From positions 23,358 through 87,357 of the forward strand of contig LJSY01000007.1 in assembly GCA_001314805.1 (NCBI GenBank): DNA of 64,000 nt, given 5' to 3'. Below are positions 34,497 through 41,765 of the stretch, in pieces; positions within the stretch are counted from its first letter, which is position 1; each line of letters begins with the position of its first letter. The translations under genes and the position numbers were made by a program. The notes beneath the pieces were generated by a model, which made no database searches, was not told the origin of the DNA, and saw only the letters and a program-made list of their open reading frames with translations. Source of the DNA: Rhodobacteraceae bacterium HLUCCO18 (GTDB lineage: Bacteria > Pseudomonadota > Alphaproteobacteria > Rhodobacterales > Rhodobacteraceae).

Positions 34497-34526
34497 TTGC
34501 GCGAAACCGGATTGCGTTAGTACACT
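34497..34526 (+). promoter_or_regulatory. Probable promoter of the MarR-family gene
   Basis: TTGCGC and TACACT with an 18-bp spacer lie 38 bases before the GTG start. The -10 resemblance is good and the -35 is fair. Confidence 0.5.
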
Positions 34527-34563
34527 CTAAGGCGAGTTACACAACCTGAAAGGATTGTGGCGC

Positions 34564-34998
34564 GTGAAAGATCAGGCCCAATCCCTCACCTTCGATCTGG
34601 GTGAGTATCTTCCCTTCCAGATTTCGGTGATCGCCAGTCGCGTGTTCCAGCGCGTCATGGAAGATGCCGGGCTTCAGGTCCCCGAGTGGCGCATCATGAT
34701 GGCGCTTCCGGCCAATCAGCCCTGTTCCTCCCATGATCTGTGCATCCTGACGGCCATGGATGCCGCGCGGGTCAGCCGGGCGCAGCGGCGGCTCGAGGAT
34801 CTGCAGCTGATCTCCGTCATCCGCGACAAGATGGACCGACGCAGACTCGTGGTGCGCCTGTCGGTCAAGGGGACGGAGGAGGTCCTGCGCCTGCGCACGG
34901 CCGCCCGCGATGCAGAGAGCAATCTGCTCGATTCGCTCGGACCGGAAGACCGCGCGCAGCTCAGAACCGCCATCGGCGCGATCTACGAACAGATCTGA
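34564..34998 (+). CDS. MarR family winged-helix transcriptional regulator
   Basis: A 144-aa regulator. The winged helix-turn-helix lies around residues 40-105, with VPEWRIMMALP, the recognition-helix region MDAARVSRAQRRLED, and the wing DKMDRRRLVVRLS. The GTG at 34564 is chosen because AAAGGA lies nine bases before it; a TTG three codons upstream abuts that sequence. It is divergent from serC. Directly downstream is the wreck of a 5-oxoprolinase/hydantoinase gene, which may once have been its target. No ligand can be inferred. Confidence 0.85.
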   Translation: MKDQAQSLTFDLGEYLPFQISVIASRVFQRVMEDAGLQVPEWRIMMALPANQPCSSHDLCILTAMDAARVSRAQRRLEDLQLISVIRDKMDRRRLVVRLSVKGTEEVLRLRTAARDAESNLLDSLGPEDRAQLRTAIGAIYEQI

Positions 34999-35087
34999 GC
35001 CACCCGCTCCGTCCCGCTTCCCTTGCCCCTGCTCTGGCCGCTCTCCGTGCAGCTTGCCGGCAGGATCAGCGCAACCGAAGAGGCACC

Positions 35088-35532
35088 ATGGACAAGTGGT
35101 AATCCTGGATCGACCTTGGCGGCACTCTCACCGATATCGTCGGCCGGAGCCCCGATGGCGCGTTCATCACCACGGAGCTTCCGTCCGAAGACCCCGCGCA
35201 TCACGCCGACGCCGCCACGGAGGGGATCCGCCGCCTCGGGGGTGACGGCGACGTCTCGATCGCAAACGTCAAGATGGGCACGACCTTTGCCACGAACGCC
35301 CTGCCGGAGCGCAAAGGGCTCTTCTGCTGATCGGCGAGGGGTTCGGCGATCTTCCGATTGTCCGCAGGCAGGCCCGTCCGCGTCTGTTCGAGTTGGCGAT
35401 CAGGCTGCCCGAACTGCTTTACGAGGACGTGGCGGAAATCCCCGGCCGGCTCGACGCGACGGCTCCGGCAGGACGGGCAAAAGGCGCGGCGGCGAGATGC
35501 TCACCCCCGGCGGCTGGGGCACGCCCGACTGA
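35088..35532 (+). pseudogene. Remnant of 5-oxoprolinase/hydantoinase gene with internal deletion
   Basis: An ATG with a good ribosome-binding site starts MDKW, then a TAA replaces the usual Gln of the WQFWID motif. The frame continues SWIDLGGTLTDIVGRSPDG and, later, VKMGTTFATNALPERKG, which are hallmarks of the HyuA/oxoprolinase N-terminus. A TGA at 35328 and a frameshift follow, and the family sequence resumes in another frame (QARPRLFELAIRLPELLYED). After a further shift only the C-terminal TPGG-type end (GGEMLTPGGWGTPD) remains before a stop. About 1,000 residues of the middle are missing. The gene is dead. Confidence 0.85.
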
Positions 35533-35545
35533 CCCCTTCCTCTGG

Positions 35546-35591
35546 TCACAAATATTCCTCCGGGGAGCGCGAGGGGTGGAAAACCCCTCGC
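35546..35591 (-). repeat. Dispersed hairpin-plus-tail repeat, copy 4
   Basis: A nine-pair stem (GCGAGGGGT and complement around a five-base loop) is followed on the reverse strand by CGCTCCCCGGAGGAATATTT. It lies 13 bp beyond the dead oxoprolinase gene and before the cobalamin riboswitch. Confidence 0.65.
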
Positions 35592-35690
35592 CTGCGCCGG
35601 CCTCCCCCGTCCTGCGGCATTTCGGTTTCAGACCCGGATGCGTCGCCCGCGCCCCTTGCCCGACTCGGACACAGCGCGTAGCCATGAGGG

Positions 35691-35857
35691 GCTTCGGTCC
35701 GGGCGTTTCCATGCGTCCGGTGAAAAGGGAACGTGGTGCGAATCCACGACTGCCCCCGCAACTGTAAGCGGCGAGCGTGACCGGCACATGCCACTGGGGA
35801 GAGCCCCGGGAAGGCCCGGTTCACGCGACGACCCGCGAAGTCAGGAGACCTGCCGAA
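35691..35857 (+). promoter_or_regulatory. Cobalamin riboswitch
   Basis: The element shows the conserved pieces in order: GTGAAAAGGGAACGTGGTGC, GAATCCACGACTGCCCCCGC, AACTGTAAGCGG, ATGCCACTGGG, CCGGGAAGGCCCGG, and the B12 box AGTCAGGAGACCTGCC at 35839-35854. It binds adenosylcobalamin and lowers expression of downstream genes. It ends 155 bases before the btuB start, leaving room for an expression platform, and controls the whole btuBFCD-cbiZ set. Confidence 0.95.
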
Positions 35858-36012
35858 GTGATCACCCTGTCCGGGCGCGGAGGGCGCCATGGGCAACGGA
35901 CCTTTCCGTAGTGGTGGCGAAAATCACCGTCTGCGGAGGGGCAATCCCTTCAAGGACAACTTGGACAGCGGGACCGGGCATCACACCCGTTCCGCGCGCT
36001 TTGGGGGAAGCC

Positions 36013-37845
36013 ATGAAATCAATTCTCAACGGAACCGCGATCCTGGCAGTGCTGGCCGCGCCCGCGATGGCGCAGGACGCCTTCGTTCTCGACGACATCG
36101 TCTTTTCGGCGGGTCTGACACCTTTGCAGGAGGGCCGGACCGGTGTCACGGTCGAGGTCGTGACCGAGGCCGAGCTTGCCGAGGCTGGCGACATCCAGCT
36201 TTCCGACTACCTGGCGACGCTGCCCGGTCTCACGATCGCTCAGAACGGCCCGACCGGCACCAGCACGTCGATCCGCGTGCGGGGCCTCGACGGACGCTAC
36301 GTTCCCGTACTCGTGAACGGGATCAACATCACCGATCCGTCCTCCACCCAGACCAGCCTGAACTTCGGGACGCTGACCGTGGGCGGCATCAGCCGGATCG
36401 AGGTGCTTTACGGCTCCCAAAGCGCCATCTACGGGTCGGAGGCCATCGCCGGCGTCATCAGCATCACCACGGTCGAACCGCCCGACGATCTGGGCACCGA
36501 CATCACCGTCGCGCTCGAGGCGGGGAGCTATGAAACCTTCTATGGTTCCATCGGGATCGGCACCCGGTTTGAGCGCGGAACGCTGAACTTCTCGGCCAGC
36601 CGGACCGTGACCGAGGGTTTTTCCGCGGCCGAGGAAAACGACGGCAACACCGAGGCGGACGGCTTCAACGACACGACGCTGACTTTCGGCGGCACTTTCG
36701 ATGTGACGGATACCGTGACACTCGGCGCTGACCTCTTCTATCAGGACAGCTTTTCCGAGTTCGACGCAGGCGCCGGGCCGGGCGGCGACGATCCCGACCG
36801 GTATCTCGAATCCGAGCGCCAGGGAGCCCGCGCGTTCGCACGGATCGAGGGAGGCGTGATCGACCACGAATTGTCATACGTGTTCTCCGAGACGACGCGC
36901 TACGATCCCGGCGGGTTGACCAGCGACTTCAACGGCGAACGGCAAGAGCTGCGGTATCTCGGAACCGCCGAACTCGGTGCATCCGGCACGCTGACTGTCG
37001 GTCTGGAGAATGTGGCGGAGGACATCCTGACCACCAGCACCGCGGGTTCGATCGAGACCAACGCCATCTTCGCCGATTATTTCACGGCACTTTCCGATGA
37101 TCTCGACCTCGCCGCCTCGCTTCGCTACGAGGATCACTCCCGATTTGGAGGGCAAGCCACGGGGCGCCTTGCCCTAGCCTGGCGCCCGGATATCGACACC
37201 GTCGTTCGGGCCTCGGTCGGAACCGGTTTTCGCGCGCCATCGCTTTTCGAGCTCTTCAGCAGCTTCGGCGACCCAAACCTGCAGCCCGAGGAAAGCCTGA
37301 GTTTCGAGATCGGAGTCGAGCGCGCCTTTGCCTGGGGCGAGCTTGGCGCCACGGCCTTCTACACCGAGATCGACGATCTGATCGATTTCGACGGCGGCGC
37401 AACGGCCTGCGGTTCCGGTTTCGGATGCTACAACCAGGTTCCCGGAACCACCGTCAGCCAGGGGATCGAACTGGCGGGCACCTACGACTTCACGGGGCAA
37501 TGGACGGCCTATGGCAACTACACCTACACCGACGCCCGCACCGATGGGGCGCGGCTTCCCCGCGTCCCACGCCATCATGGCGTGCTGGGACTGCGCGGCG
37601 ACATCACAGATGAGATAAGCCTCGATATGCGGGCCCAGGCAGCCGTCGACACCGAAGTGTCGGGCTTCGCGAGCAACCCGCTCGACGATTATGTCGTCTT
37701 CGACACCTCCGTCGGCTATGCCGTGAACGACAGCACCGAACTTTATCTCCGGGTGAACAACGTGTTCGATGAAGAGTATCAGACGGCCCCCGGCTACGGG
37801 ACGTCGGACAGGGCGTTCTACATTGGCCTTCGCGCGCGGTTCTGA
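36013..37845 (+). CDS. btuB: TonB-dependent cobalamin receptor BtuB
   Basis: A 610-aa outer-membrane receptor. The signal peptide ends near PAMAQD; a TonB-box-like segment and a plug domain (about 25-140, with LSDYLATLPGLTIAQNG and VRGLDGRYVPVLVNG) precede a 22-strand-type beta-barrel. It ends in a C-terminal Phe (GLRARF), as barrel proteins do. The size and the riboswitch make it a B12 receptor rather than a siderophore one. The ATG at 36013 has GGGGGAAG upstream; longer upstream reading runs through the riboswitch. Confidence 0.93.
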   Translation: MKSILNGTAILAVLAAPAMAQDAFVLDDIVFSAGLTPLQEGRTGVTVEVVTEAELAEAGDIQLSDYLATLPGLTIAQNGPTGTSTSIRVRGLDGRYVPVLVNGINITDPSSTQTSLNFGTLTVGGISRIEVLYGSQSAIYGSEAIAGVISITTVEPPDDLGTDITVALEAGSYETFYGSIGIGTRFERGTLNFSASRTVTEGFSAAEENDGNTEADGFNDTTLTFGGTFDVTDTVTLGADLFYQDSFSEFDAGAGPGGDDPDRYLESERQGARAFARIEGGVIDHELSYVFSETTRYDPGGLTSDFNGERQELRYLGTAELGASGTLTVGLENVAEDILTTSTAGSIETNAIFADYFTALSDDLDLAASLRYEDHSRFGGQATGRLALAWRPDIDTVVRASVGTGFRAPSLFELFSSFGDPNLQPEESLSFEIGVERAFAWGELGATAFYTEIDDLIDFDGGATACGSGFGCYNQVPGTTVSQGIELAGTYDFTGQWTAYGNYTYTDARTDGARLPRVPRHHGVLGLRGDITDEISLDMRAQAAVDTEVSGFASNPLDDYVVFDTSVGYAVNDSTELYLRVNNVFDEEYQTAPGYGTSDRAFYIGLRARF

Positions 37846-37852
37846 TCGCGCC

Positions 37853-38674
37853 ATGAGCGCACTGGCGGCGGCGGGCCTTGCGCTTGCCGTCGCCACGTCC
37901 CTGCGTGCCGATGCGCCCGCGCGCGTGGTCTCGATGAACCTCTGCACCGACCAGCTCGCGCTGATGCTCTCGCGCGAGGGGCAGCTGATCTCGGTCAGCG
38001 ACATCGCGCAGGACCCGCTGACCTCGGCCATGCATGAGGAGGCGTCGGCCGTTCCGGTGAACCACGGCGGCGCGGAGGAGATTTTCCTGCTGCAACCCGA
38101 CCTCGTTCTGGCCGGCGTCTGGTCCGATCCCACCACCGTCTCGATGCTGCGCAGCCTCGGGATCGAGGTCGCGCAGATCGATGTCGCCAACAGCCTTGCG
38201 GATGTGCCGGAGCGCATACGGGAGGTCGGGGCGCTCTTGGGCCGTGAGGACGCGGCACAGGCTCTGATCGGCCGGTTCGAGACGGATCTTGGCCGCCTTG
38301 CGGGGCCGGGGGACGGGCCGCGCGCGGCGTTCTACTACCCCAACGGTTACACGCTGGGCACCGGAACGCTGAGCCACGACATCGTCACCCATGCGGGGTT
38401 CTCCCATATCGCGGAGGAGCTCGGCCGCGACACCTCGGGCCGCGTCGCGCTCGAGTTGATGGTTCTGGCCGCCCCGGATCTGGTCATCGGCACGGAACCC
38501 TATCCCGGCGCGTCGCGCTCCGAGGAAATCCTGCGCCATCCCGCGCTGAGCAGCCTGACGGAAACCGCACGCGGCGCCGAAAGCGGGCCGGACTGGATCT
38601 GCGGCACGCCCCATGTCCTGCGCGCGCTGGCGGAGATGGCCGCGATACGCGCCGAGATCGAGGCGCGCGAGTGA
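37853..38674 (+). CDS. btuF: Cobalamin ABC transporter substrate-binding protein BtuF
   Basis: A 273-aa periplasmic binding protein of the class III (BtuF/FhuD) type. The signal peptide covers about residues 1-20. The core begins ARVVSMNLCTDQLALML and contains NHGGAEEIFLLQPDLVLAG. It delivers cobamides to BtuCD. The ATG at 37853 lies 7 bp after btuB. The stop overlaps the btuC start (GTGA). Confidence 0.92.
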   Translation: MSALAAAGLALAVATSLRADAPARVVSMNLCTDQLALMLSREGQLISVSDIAQDPLTSAMHEEASAVPVNHGGAEEIFLLQPDLVLAGVWSDPTTVSMLRSLGIEVAQIDVANSLADVPERIREVGALLGREDAAQALIGRFETDLGRLAGPGDGPRAAFYYPNGYTLGTGTLSHDIVTHAGFSHIAEELGRDTSGRVALELMVLAAPDLVIGTEPYPGASRSEEILRHPALSSLTETARGAESGPDWICGTPHVLRALAEMAAIRAEIEARE

Positions 38675-39660
38675 GCCGCCGCGCGATCTTTTCCGGCCTC
38701 GCACTGGTCGTTCTGGCGCTTTTCGTCCTGTCGCTTCTGACCGGTCCCGCGGGGTTCGGCCCCGGCGAAAGCCTGTCCGCGCTGCTGACCGGGCAGGGTG
38801 AGGCCGTGAGCCTCGTCATGCGGGAAATCCGGCTGCCCCGCGCGCTTCTGGCGGTGATGGTGGGCGCCTCTCTGGGCCTCGCGGGGGCGGCGCTTCAGGG
38901 CTACCTGCGCAACCCGCTGGCGGAGCCGGGCCTGATCGGCGTGTCGGGCTCGGCCGCGTTGGGCGCCGTCATCGCCCTGCAGACGGGTTTCGCGGCGATG
39001 TTCGCGCTGGCGCTGCCCTTCGCGGCGCTGACCGGCGCGCTGATCGCGGTTTTGCTGATCCTCGCGCTCGCGGGCCCGCGCGGCGGGTCGCTGACGCTCA
39101 TCCTCGCCGGCATCGCGATCTCGGCGCTGGCCGGTGCGCTGACCTCGCTGGTCCTGAACCTGTCGCCGAACCCCTTCGCCGTGTCGGAAACGGTGTTCTG
39201 GATGCTCGGCTCTCTCGCGGACCGGTCGTTCTGGCATGTGGGCGTCGCGCTGCCCTTCATGGCCGTCGGCTGGGTCCTGCTTGGCCTGACGACGCGCGGG
39301 CTCGACGCGCTGACGCTGGGCGAGGACGCGGCGGCCTCTCTGGGGATACGGCTGAGCCGCCTGAGGTTGATGGTCATCTTCGGAACCGCCAGCGCCGTGG
39401 GGGCGGCGACGGCAGTCGCCGGCGCGATCGGCTTCGTCGGACTTGTCGTGCCGCACATGCTGCGCCCGCTGCTGGGCGCGCGCCCCGGTCTGCTGCTGCC
39501 GGCCTCGGCCTTGGGCGGTGCCGCGCTGGTGCTGGCCGCCGATATCGCCGTGCGGCTGGTTCTGCCGGACCGTGACCTGAAGCTCGGCGTCCTGATGGCC
39601 ATCGTGGGCGCGCCGCTCTTCTTGCACCTGATCTACAAGACGCGGAGGCAACTGGCGTGA
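38671..39660 (+). CDS. btuC: Cobalamin ABC transporter permease BtuC (FecCD family)
   Basis: A 329-aa inner-membrane permease with about ten hydrophobic helices. FecCD-family motifs are RLPRALLAVMVGASLGLAG near 50, GVSGSAALG near 90, and the coupling-region GEDAAASLGI and FVGLVVPHMLR sequences near 215-260. The start is GTG in a GTGA overlap with btuF, and the stop overlaps btuD likewise. It forms the channel of the B12 importer. Confidence 0.94.
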   Translation: MSRRAIFSGLALVVLALFVLSLLTGPAGFGPGESLSALLTGQGEAVSLVMREIRLPRALLAVMVGASLGLAGAALQGYLRNPLAEPGLIGVSGSAALGAVIALQTGFAAMFALALPFAALTGALIAVLLILALAGPRGGSLTLILAGIAISALAGALTSLVLNLSPNPFAVSETVFWMLGSLADRSFWHVGVALPFMAVGWVLLGLTTRGLDALTLGEDAAASLGIRLSRLRLMVIFGTASAVGAATAVAGAIGFVGLVVPHMLRPLLGARPGLLLPASALGGAALVLAADIAVRLVLPDRDLKLGVLMAIVGAPLFLHLIYKTRRQLA

Positions 39661-40415
39661 CGCTGCTGTCTCTCGAGGGGCTCACGGTGCGGCGCGGCGA
39701 ATGCCCGGTGGTGGATGACGTCACGCTCAGCATCGGCACGGGCGAGGTGGTCGGCCTGATCGGCCCGAACGGCGCAGGCAAGACGACGCTGATGCGCGCG
39801 GCACTCGGGCTTTTGCCGTCGAAGGGCGAGACGTCTCTCATGGCCTTGCCACCTGCCGAGCGCGCGCGCCGGGTCGCGTGGCTTCCGCAATCCCGCGAGA
39901 TCGCCTGGCCCGTCGCCGTCGAGACGCTGGTGATGCTGGGCCGGGTACCGCACCTGTCGGGCGGGCAACGCCCGGGTCCTGCCGACGAGGCCGCCGTAAG
40001 CGCAGCGTTGGCGGCGATGGACCTTGCCGCCTTCGCCGCGCGGCCCGCGACGGAGCTGTCGGGCGGGGAACAGGCGCGCGTCCTTATCGCGCGGGCGCTG
40101 GCGCAGGAAACGCCCCTGATCCTTGCCGACGAGCCCACGGCGGGCCTCGACCCCGGGCACCAGATCGCAACGTTGGAGCGGTTCGCGGACCTGGCCCGCG
40201 ACGGCAAGTCGGTGCTGGTCTCTCTCCATGACCTCGGCATGGCCGCGCGCCATTGCAGCCGGCTGATCCTGATGGATCGCGGGCGGATCGTGGCCGATGG
40301 CGCGCCGGACGCGGTTCTGTCGCCCGAAAGGCTGGCTGATGTGTTCGGCATCAGGGCGCATCTGTCGCACGGGGCCGACGGTCTGGTGTTCCAGCCGCTT
40401 TCGGTGATCGCGTGA
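39657..40415 (+). CDS. btuD: Cobalamin ABC transporter ATPase BtuD
   Basis: A 252-aa ABC ATPase. Walker A is GPNGAGKTT near 36-44, the signature LSGGEQARVLIARAL lies near 137, Walker B is LILADEPTAGLDP, and the switch His is in LVSLHDLGMAARHC. It powers BtuC. The start is a GTG overlapping btuC, and the stop overlaps cbiZ. Confidence 0.93.
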   Translation: MTLLSLEGLTVRRGECPVVDDVTLSIGTGEVVGLIGPNGAGKTTLMRAALGLLPSKGETSLMALPPAERARRVAWLPQSREIAWPVAVETLVMLGRVPHLSGGQRPGPADEAAVSAALAAMDLAAFAARPATELSGGEQARVLIARALAQETPLILADEPTAGLDPGHQIATLERFADLARDGKSVLVSLHDLGMAARHCSRLILMDRGRIVADGAPDAVLSPERLADVFGIRAHLSHGADGLVFQPLSVIA

Positions 40416-41059
40416 TCGAGGTCGCGCTCGATCCGCCGTGGCTGACGGCGCGGCTCGTGACGCCCTTGCGGATGCTCAGCTGGGCGCCCCGTCATCCTGG
40501 CTTCGTGACGACCGACCGCATCATCTGGCGCGAGGTGCGGGACGCCGACCTGACCGAGGAATTCGACGCGCTGACGTGGCTGGCCGAGAGCCTGACCGCG
40601 CGCGGCGAGGCGGAGGCCGTCGGGCTCATCACGTCGCGGGATCTGTCACGATATCGTCTCGAAACCGCATGTTCGGGTCGAGTATCGGCTTCCTGCCTTG
40701 CCACGGTGGGCCTTACCAACGGCGAACGTGTCGGCTTGCGTCAGGCCACAGCGCATCGGGCGCCCGGAACGATCAACCTTCTGGCCGTCACCGACGCAGC
40801 GCTGTCCGAAACTGCCCTGATCGAGCTTTCGTCCATCGCGACCCAGGCCCGCACCGCCGCCGTGATGGACCATGGCCCCGACCTGTCTAGCGGGCGCGCG
40901 ACGGGAACGGGGACCGATTGCATCGTCGTCGGCGCAAGACCCGGCGCGGAGATCTTCGCGGGCCTTCACACGGAGGTCGGCGAGGCCATCGGCGCGGCGG
41001 TCTATGCGGCGGTATCGAAAGGCGTGATCGACTGGATGGCCGAGCAGGCGCAGGAATAG
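40412..41059 (+). CDS. cbiZ: Adenosylcobinamide amidohydrolase CbiZ
   Basis: A 215-aa cytosolic enzyme of the CbiZ family. It cleaves the aminopropanol side chain of adenosylcobinamide, giving adenosylcobyric acid that CobD can re-use; in Rhodobacter sphaeroides it also helps remodel pseudocobalamin. Conserved stretches are LRMLSWAPRHPGFVTTDRI, GTINLLAVTDAALS, the HGPDLSSGRATGTGTDC motif near 155 and the acidic HTEVGEAIG helix. It ends the riboswitch-controlled operon and links import to the cobC-cobD pathway near 3-5 kb. Confidence 0.93.
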   Translation: MIEVALDPPWLTARLVTPLRMLSWAPRHPGFVTTDRIIWREVRDADLTEEFDALTWLAESLTARGEAEAVGLITSRDLSRYRLETACSGRVSASCLATVGLTNGERVGLRQATAHRAPGTINLLAVTDAALSETALIELSSIATQARTAAVMDHGPDLSSGRATGTGTDCIVVGARPGAEIFAGLHTEVGEAIGAAVYAAVSKGVIDWMAEQAQE

Positions 41060-41096
41060 GCTGTCCCGGACGCGATGTCCTGCTACATGGCCCGCC

Positions 41097-41765
41097 ATGA
41101 GCGAGCCCGTCCTCCAGATCGACCAGGTCACCAAGCGCTATCCCGGCGCAGATGCGCCGGTCACCGTGCTCGAAGGTGTCTCGGTGCAGTTGGACCGGGG
41201 CGAAACCCTGGCGTTGACCGGGGAAAGCGGGTCGGGGAAAAGCACGCTGCTGCATCTCGCGGGTGGGCTGGATGCGCCGGACGCGGGCCATGTGCGACTG
41301 ATGGGCCATGACCTCTCCACCCTGTCGGACGGCGCGCGGGCGCGGGTGCGCGGGCGCCATGCGGGGCTGGTGTTTCAGCAGTTCAACCTCGTCCCGTCGC
41401 TGACCGTGGCTGCGAATGTCGCGATTCAGGCGCGGATGAGCGGGCGGCACGACCCCGCGCGCGACGCGGCCCTGATCGAGCGGCTGGGCCTTGTGTCGCT
41501 GACCCATCGCTACCCCGAGCAACTCTCGGGCGGCCAGCAGCAACGCGTCGCCATCGCGCGCGCGCTTGCCGGGCAGCCCGACCTGATCCTCGCCGATGAG
41601 CCCACCGGCAATCTCGACGAGGCCACGGGGGACGCGGTTCTGGCGCTGTTGCTGGAGCTTGTGACCGAAACCGGCGCCGCGATGCTCATGGTCACCCATT
41701 CCGAGCGTCTGGCCGCACGGCTCTCACGGCGCTTGGCGCTGTCTCGCGGGCGGCTTGTCGCGTGA
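41097..41765 (+). CDS. ABC transporter ATP-binding protein (LolD/MacB-like)
   Basis: A 222-aa ABC ATPase of the LolD/MacB/FtsE group. Walker A is GESGSGKST near 44, the signature LSGGQQQRVAIARAL near 140, and Walker B LILADEPTGNLDE. It is encoded four bases over the start of an FtsX-like permease, so the two form one exporter-type system. It follows cbiZ by 37 bp with no good ribosome-binding site, so it could be read from the B12 operon or have its own promoter. The substrate is unknown. Confidence 0.9.
   Translation: MSEPVLQIDQVTKRYPGADAPVTVLEGVSVQLDRGETLALTGESGSGKSTLLHLAGGLDAPDAGHVRLMGHDLSTLSDGARARVRGRHAGLVFQQFNLVPSLTVAANVAIQARMSGRHDPARDAALIERLGLVSLTHRYPEQLSGGQQQRVAIARALAGQPDLILADEPTGNLDEATGDAVLALLLELVTETGAAMLMVTHSERLAARLSRRLALSRGRLVA

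Noticed and set aside
35889..36533. Open frame starting between the cobalamin riboswitch and btuB
   Set aside because: It overlaps the btuB signal peptide and plug in another frame and has no family similarity; btuB has its own start and ribosome-binding site.
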